This document shows positions 60,011 to 64,000 of a stretch of 64,000 nt of DNA, piece after piece. The first letter of the stretch is position 1. Every line of letters starts with the position of its first letter. Where the stretch lies: assembly GCA_040766105.1 (NCBI GenBank), contig JAXGRD010000004.1, positions 1 through 64,000 on the forward strand, read 5' to 3'. A program made the translations under genes and the position numbers. Source of the stretch: JAXGRD01 sp040766105. Lineage in GTDB: Bacteria > Bacillota > Clostridia > Peptostreptococcales > Anaerovoracaceae. The notes below the pieces were generated by a model that searched no databases, was not told the origin of the DNA, and was given only the letters and a program-made list of their open reading frames with translations.

Positions 60011-60359
60011 GGGGATTCATGGGTACCAGCTTGTTCATCTCGTTCTGCGCAATGGCAAGAACGATGACATTGAAGCCGAAAATCTGTAGAAGGACAAAGA
60101 TTAAGTTGTAATCTCTTCCTTGGTGACTTCCATTGTAGTACCTGAACTCATCTATTTTCTCGCCCAGCTTGTACGCCCAATAGATACCGTAGATGCCGCA
60201 AGTAATCAACGAGATGACAAAGGAAAAGCCTCCGCTTGCATCCCCATCCCTTACATGCTTCTCATTCCATTCATCTGTCAACATAATGAACCAATAGATG
60301 CCATAAATACCACAGGTAATGATGGAGAAAATAATAGATAATGCTACGTTTCGATTCAT
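59994..60359 (-). CDS. DUF4234 membrane protein
   Basis: A 121-residue protein with the DUF4234 repeat: two copies of ITCGIYGIYW (about residues 12-22 and 50-60), each within a hydrophobic helix, and a third span IFGFNVIVLAIAQ. The function is unknown. The ATG at 60359 has an AAGGAAAA site. The frame opens at 60398, but that part is leader. It is the first gene of a pair with DUF2752. Confidence 0.85.
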   Translation of the reverse strand: MNRNVALSIIFSIITCGIYGIYWFIMLTDEWNEKHVRDGDASGGFSFVISLITCGIYGIYWAYKLGEKIDEFRYYNGSHQGRDYNLIFVLLQIFGFNVIVLAIAQNEMNKLVPMNPHGYSY

Positions 60360-60389
60360 ATATTTTCCTTCCAATTTTCCAAAAAAATA

Positions 60390-60732
60390 ACTGGGCAAGC
60401 CTATAAGCCGGGTTCTGTATTAGATGATCATCTATCTAGGCTCATCATTGCTGATGAACTCGTGCGACCTACCTCTCGGGAGCCTGCGGGCAGCAGGCCT
60501 TTGCCCCTATTTGGTCTTGCTCCGGGTGGGGTTTACACGGCCGCCATGTCTCCATGACGCCGGTGAGCTCTTACCTCACCATTTCAACCTTACCACAGCC
60601 TAACTGTTTCGGCGGTATGTTTCTGTTGCACTTTCCCTATAGTTACCTACGCCGGACGTTATCCGGCACCCTTGCCCTTCGGAGCCCGGACTTTCCTCAT
60701 GCATGCGCATGCGACCATCTGGCTTACCCAAT
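60390..60732 (-). ncRNA. rnpB: RNase P RNA, class A
   Basis: On the minus strand the 5' part has GAGGAAAGTCCGGGCTCC and the core GTAACTATAGGGAAAGTG-like run. Further along are AACAGAAACATACCGCC and the 3' AGAACCCGGCTTATAGGC with the closing P1 pairing (GGTAAGCC with GGCTTGCC). These are diagnostic of bacterial RNase P RNA. It has its own transcription unit between nif3 and the DUF4234 gene. Confidence 0.95.
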
Positions 60733-60761
60733 TCATTCCTTAAGGATTGTATCATACACTT

Positions 60762-61583
60762 CTATCTGTTGGCAAATGGATCGCCATATATGCCACTTTC
60801 TATGACTACGACCTTTCCGGACAAGGCATCTCTCAGCTGCTTTGCAAAGTTGATTTCAAATATCTTTTCCGTACCGAAGTGGCCCGCATCCATTAGACCA
60901 AATCCCGTTGCGGCTGCCAACTGGGCCTCATGGAAGCGAACATCGCCCGTAATCAATAGGTCGCAACCTTCTGCAATGGCAGAGGAAATCAACTCTCCCC
61001 CTGCACCGGTGCACAGGGCAACTCGCCGGATGTTTTTTTCTTTCGCACCCACACATCGTATATCTTCAAGGGGAATCTCCAGCACCTTGGCCAGGAGTTC
61101 TTTCACTTCCGCAAGGGATAGTACCTTCTTCAACTCACCAATCAGTCCTATGGCATCTTCACTCTCCGGCAGATGAATCTTCTCAAGATCTAATAGAGAT
61201 GCAAAATATGCGTTGTTTCCCTTGGGTGCCAAATCAAAGGAAAGATGGGCGGAATAAAGGGAGATGTCTGCCTTTATCAACTCCATCAAATATTTGGAGG
61301 TAACCTGGCCGGCAATATCCTGAGCCAACTGCGGTCCTTTGGAATAACCGAAGGGATCAATTTTCTTTATCGGTTGGAAGATCAATGGATGATGGGAAAC
61401 AATGAGATCCACACCTTCTGTCCTGGCTTCCTGAAGGACATCCTCCGTAACTTCCAAGCAGACTAGAATCTTTTCTATTTCTTTCTTTCCCGTATAAATC
61501 TGAATGCCGCTATTGTCCCAATCCGGTGCCAACTGCGGCGGTGCGATTTCCTCAATTCTTTTTATGACTTCTTCATAGATCAT
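60762..61583 (-). CDS. Nif3-like dinuclear metal-centre protein
   Basis: A 273-residue protein of the NIF3/YqfO family. Metal ligands are suggested by APDWDNSGIQIYTG, DLIVSHHPLIFQP (His-His), YSAHLSFD and the C-terminal MDAGHFGTEKIFE. The biochemical role is uncertain; a GTP cyclohydrolase-like function has been suggested in the family. It follows trmK by 9 bp, the usual order in Firmicutes. Confidence 0.92.
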   Translation of the reverse strand: MIYEEVIKRIEEIAPPQLAPDWDNSGIQIYTGKKEIEKILVCLEVTEDVLQEARTEGVDLIVSHHPLIFQPIKKIDPFGYSKGPQLAQDIAGQVTSKYLMELIKADISLYSAHLSFDLAPKGNNAYFASLLDLEKIHLPESEDAIGLIGELKKVLSLAEVKELLAKVLEIPLEDIRCVGAKEKNIRRVALCTGAGGELISSAIAEGCDLLITGDVRFHEAQLAAATGFGLMDAGHFGTEKIFEINFAKQLRDALSGKVVVIESGIYGDPFANR

Positions 61584-61592
61584 AGGCTCCTC

Positions 61593-62300
61593 CTATTCTC
61601 TTCCCAAAAGACCCTTTAGATATTGAATGTTTCTTCTGGTCTGGCTTTTATCTGTCTTTTCACTGTTCTTCATAGCGGTGAGAATCAATTCCTCACGGCG
61701 AAGCTTTCTCTCCAAGTAGTCCTGTGTAAGGTCGTCATCCCACTGCCGAAAGTGCTCGGGAACTTCCCAGCAAATGGAACTTCTTTTCTCTCCTGCAAGG
61801 GAAAAATCCACAACTCTTTCCGGCTTTGGAAGGACGGTGAGAATTTCACAGATGAACTTACCTTCCCTAACCAAACTTTCATCCTCGATGGAAAAGCCGT
61901 GGTGAAACAACCAATGACGCAGTTCTCCGATGGCACTTCGAGGCTGAAGGATGAACTTTGGAAAGGTCTTCGTCTTTTCCAAATCTTCTCCCATAATCTC
62001 CGAAATAAGGATGCCTCCCATCCCGGCGATTACCACGGTATCCACCTCTCCTCTTCCTACCACTTGCAACCCATCACCCAGGCGACAATCAAATAACTTT
62101 CCCGGTTGTTCTTTTTCACAGTTGTCTATGGCTTTCTGCAATGAGCCTTGGCTCACATCGGTCATGATCACTTTGGGGCATTTCCCCGACTGCCAAAGAA
62201 AAAGTGGCAAAAAACCATGGTCAGTTCCAATGTCGGCCATGGTTTCTCCTTGGTTTATTTCCAGTGCGATTGCCTTCAATCGATTGGTCAACTGATTCAT
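61593..62300 (-). CDS. trmK: tRNA (adenine22-N1)-methyltransferase
   Basis: A 235-residue SAM-dependent enzyme. Motif I is ADIGTDHGFLPLFL. The acid of motif II is in IMTDVSQGSLQKA. The catalytic region is VIAGMGGILISEI, and the C-terminal coiled-coil-like helix (LTQDYLERKLRREELI) is as in TrmK. It methylates A22 of tRNA. It starts 2 bp after rpoD and lies before the Nif3-like gene. Confidence 0.95.
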   Translation of the reverse strand: MNQLTNRLKAIALEINQGETMADIGTDHGFLPLFLWQSGKCPKVIMTDVSQGSLQKAIDNCEKEQPGKLFDCRLGDGLQVVGRGEVDTVVIAGMGGILISEIMGEDLEKTKTFPKFILQPRSAIGELRHWLFHHGFSIEDESLVREGKFICEILTVLPKPERVVDFSLAGEKRSSICWEVPEHFRQWDDDLTQDYLERKLRREELILTAMKNSEKTDKSQTRRNIQYLKGLLGRE

Positions 62301-62302
62301 CT

Positions 62303-63466
62303 TTACTCCAAATAATCCTTCAGTTTCTTGCTTCTGCTTGGATGTCTCAATTTTCGAAGTGCTTTCGCCTCGATTTGACGGATACGTTCTCTGGTAACAT
62401 CGAAACGTTTTCCAACTTCTTCCAAGGTCCGCGGACGACCGTCTTCCAGACCAAATCGGAGTTCCAATACCTTTTGTTCACGATCGGTCAAGGTATCCAA
62501 CACCTCCACCAATTGCTCTTTCAACATGGAAAAAGCCGCGGCTTCCGCAGGAGCAGGTACATCTTCATCGGGAATAAAGTCTCCCAAATGGCTGTCTTCT
62601 TCCTCACCGATTGGCGTTTCCAAAGAGACAGGCTCCTGAGCAATCTTAATGATCTCTCTTACCTTATCTTCCGTAATATCCATTTCCTTTGCAATCTCTT
62701 CCGGGGTGGGCTCCCTGCCGTACTCCTGAATCAGTTGCCGTTGGATCCTCATAAGCTTGTTGATGGTTTCCACCATGTGAACCGGTATTCGGATGGTTCT
62801 CGCCTGGTCCGCAATGGACCTGGTGATGGCCTGCCTGATCCACCATGTTGCGTAGGTGGAGAACTTAAAGCCCTTCCTCCAGTTAAACTTATCCACGGCT
62901 TTGATGAGACCCAAGTTTCCTTCTTGAATCAAATCCAAGAAGAGCATGCCTCTTCCCACGTACCGCTTGGCGATGCTTACCACCAATCTAAGGTTTGCCT
63001 CACACAACCTCTGCTTGGCCTCCTCATCTCCGGCTTCCATCCTCTTGGCCAGTTCAATTTCTTCTTCCGCCGTCAAGAGAGGCACTCGACCGATTTCTTT
63101 CAAATACATGCGGACAGGGTCGTCTACGGCAACGGTCTTGGGAAGAGTGGATTCCAGTTCCACTTCCTTATCTCCCTTTTCGTTTACCTTGACCTCTCCA
63201 TCCAGGACAGCCTCGTCCTTTTCTTCTTCCACATCTATTTCCGTCAGCTCAAAATCATCAGGACTTTCTTCGGAAACAATCTCGATTCCCTTACTCATGA
63301 GAGATTCGTAGATTTCCTCCATTTCATCCTTGTCCATTTCCGCAGATTCCAAGTGGCGACCCACCTCTTCATAAGTGAGTTTCTTTTGTCTGGCAATGTG
63401 AACCAGTTCTTTCACATAGTCCACCTTGGTCTTTTCTGTTTCTATCACCATATCTAAGTCTTTCAA
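62303..63466 (-). CDS. rpoD: Primary sigma factor RpoD/SigA
   Basis: A 387-residue housekeeping sigma. Region 1.2 is VDDPVRMYLKEIGRVPLLT. Region 2 is LDLIQEGNLGLIKAVDKFNW with the -10 recognition YATWWIRQAITRSI. Region 3 is IRIPVHMVETINKL. Region 4 has the HTH TLEEVGKRFDVTRERIRQIE. An acidic N-terminal region 1.1 of about 90 residues is present. The start may be the TTG at 63466 (a GGGGG site about 9 bases ahead) or ATG 63451. It follows dnaG by 2 bp, in the macromolecular synthesis operon. Confidence 0.97.
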   Translation of the reverse strand: MKDLDMVIETEKTKVDYVKELVHIARQKKLTYEEVGRHLESAEMDKDEMEEIYESLMSKGIEIVSEESPDDFELTEIDVEEEKDEAVLDGEVKVNEKGDKEVELESTLPKTVAVDDPVRMYLKEIGRVPLLTAEEEIELAKRMEAGDEEAKQRLCEANLRLVVSIAKRYVGRGMLFLDLIQEGNLGLIKAVDKFNWRKGFKFSTYATWWIRQAITRSIADQARTIRIPVHMVETINKLMRIQRQLIQEYGREPTPEEIAKEMDITEDKVREIIKIAQEPVSLETPIGEEEDSHLGDFIPDEDVPAPAEAAAFSMLKEQLVEVLDTLTDREQKVLELRFGLEDGRPRTLEEVGKRFDVTRERIRQIEAKALRKLRHPSRSKKLKDYLE

Positions 63467-63468
63467 TT

Positions 63469-64000
63469 CTATCTACCCCCACGCTGTATCAGCTGCTGCG
63501 TTTCCATCAATTCTTCTGTCAGTTTTGCAATATCTTCTTTATGATCGGCTTCATCTGCCAGGGATATTCTGGCAATGAGGAGCTTTTCTTTTTCTTTTAG
63601 TTGCTTGTAGTGAAGCTTGCCAACGCAATCTCCAAATACCTTGGTATGGTCTCCACCCAGCATTATATTCTCTTCTATATCTCGCAGAAGAGCCTCTTCT
63701 GTAGGATCCAGAAAGTCCGTCAGTCCTCCAACATCAACCTCTTCTCCAGCCCTGTAGCGATCCAACATTGCCTGATAGAGATTTCTCCCGGAATTGCTCA
63801 GGAATATGTCCTCCAGCTCAGCCGACTTCTTGAAGTAGCTGTTGTCGGTGAGAAGAAGCTTAATGAGGGTCTTTTCCGTAGGACTAATGGATATATTCAA
63901 AGTTTCCAAATTCCCGGTTTCCTGGGAAGCGTTCCTCGCTCCTGATCCATCTTGTTTTCCTTCGCCATATTCTGCACGAATGGCACCCTCGGAAATATTG
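63469..64000 (-). CDS. dnaG: DNA primase DnaG, C-terminal part (partial)
   Basis: The frame is open across the right edge, so only the last 176 codons are seen. The visible part is a linker (to about 63910), then a helical domain beginning LNISISPTEKTLIKLLLTD. This is the DnaB-helicase-binding C-terminal domain of primase. Its position directly before rpoD and trmK supports the assignment, because the catalytic part would lie beyond the window. Confidence 0.85.
   Translation of the reverse strand, partial: NISEGAIRAEYGEGKQDGSGARNASQETGNLETLNISISPTEKTLIKLLLTDNSYFKKSAELEDIFLSNSGRNLYQAMLDRYRAGEEVDVGGLTDFLDPTEEALLRDIEENIMLGGDHTKVFGDCVGKLHYKQLKEKEKLLIARISLADEADHKEDIAKLTEELMETQQLIQRGGR

Noticed and set aside
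62204..63457. Long plus-strand open frame of 417 codons
   Set aside because: It lies fully antisense to rpoD and the trmK start, has no family features and reflects codon bias of the real genes.
1..64000. CRISPR arrays, IS elements and rRNA/tRNA genes
   Set aside because: No regularly spaced repeats, no transposase frame with terminal repeats, and no rRNA or tRNA signatures were seen.

Overview
The window looks like a chromosome segment of an anaerobic, low-to-mid GC Firmicute of the class Clostridia. The evidence is the IspH fused to ribosomal protein S1, the dnaG-rpoD-trmK-nif3 block, a tRNA-Trp T-box, a glycine riboswitch, a 2-hydroxyacyl-CoA dehydratase-type activase and corrinoid methyltransferases. 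A family such as Anaerovoracaceae is possible but is only a guess.

Layout. 1-0.5 kb: a broken P-type ATPase and a partial membrane ORF. 0.5-6 kb: rlmD-like, tgt, queA, ruvB, ruvA and ruvC on the minus strand, behind a LexA-box promoter. 6-9 kb: a BrkB-type membrane protein, argR and recN. 9.3-12.7 kb: ispH-rpsA and rarA. 12.8-16.1 kb: a glycine-riboswitch operon (saccharopine-dehydrogenase-like enzyme and APC permease). 17.3-19.7 kb: a Trp T-box operon (TrpB2-type enzyme and an unknown partner). 20-30.5 kb: B3/4 protein, radical SAM protein, ACT and PFL proteins, nitroreductase, DUF554, aroK, an FtsX-type ABC exporter and a D-Ala-D-Ala carboxypeptidase. 30.7-37 kb: P1 peptidase, OPT transporter, amidohydrolase, panE and panB, then a probable 6S RNA. 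52.7-58 kb: yebC, a 1410-aa activase and a Cys-cluster protein. 58-64 kb: MATE pump, two small membrane proteins, rnpB, nif3-like, trmK, rpoD and the 3' part of dnaG.

The striking part is 37.1-52.5 kb. Three tandem paralogous sigma-54 activators (PAS - AAA+ - Fis HTH) face two minus-strand operons and a gene remnant, each with an excellent sigma-54 promoter (37477-37493, 48156-48172, 52461-52477). Operon A holds two-subunit aconitase X, a BCCT transporter, a MetH-activation-domain protein, a non-pyrrolysine MttB-family methyltransferase and a corrinoid protein. Operon B holds a PLP aminotransferase, an MtbB (dimethylamine methyltransferase family) gene with an in-frame amber codon at residue 353 of 467 where pyrrolysine is expected, a second corrinoid protein and RidA. 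The third promoter drives a truncated proline racemase/hydroxyproline epimerase-family gene. Aconitase X is known as a cis-3-hydroxyproline dehydratase, and MttB relatives demethylate proline betaine, carnitine and glycine betaine. The most economical reading is therefore a sigma-54 regulon for uptake, stepwise corrinoid demethylation and carbon-skeleton catabolism of an N-methylated (hydroxy)proline-type or related amino-acid betaine. The substrate is inference; the amber codon, the promoters and the gene content are read directly from the sequence. No pylTSBCD genes, RamA-type activator or methyl acceptor transferase lie in this window, so they must be elsewhere if the system works.
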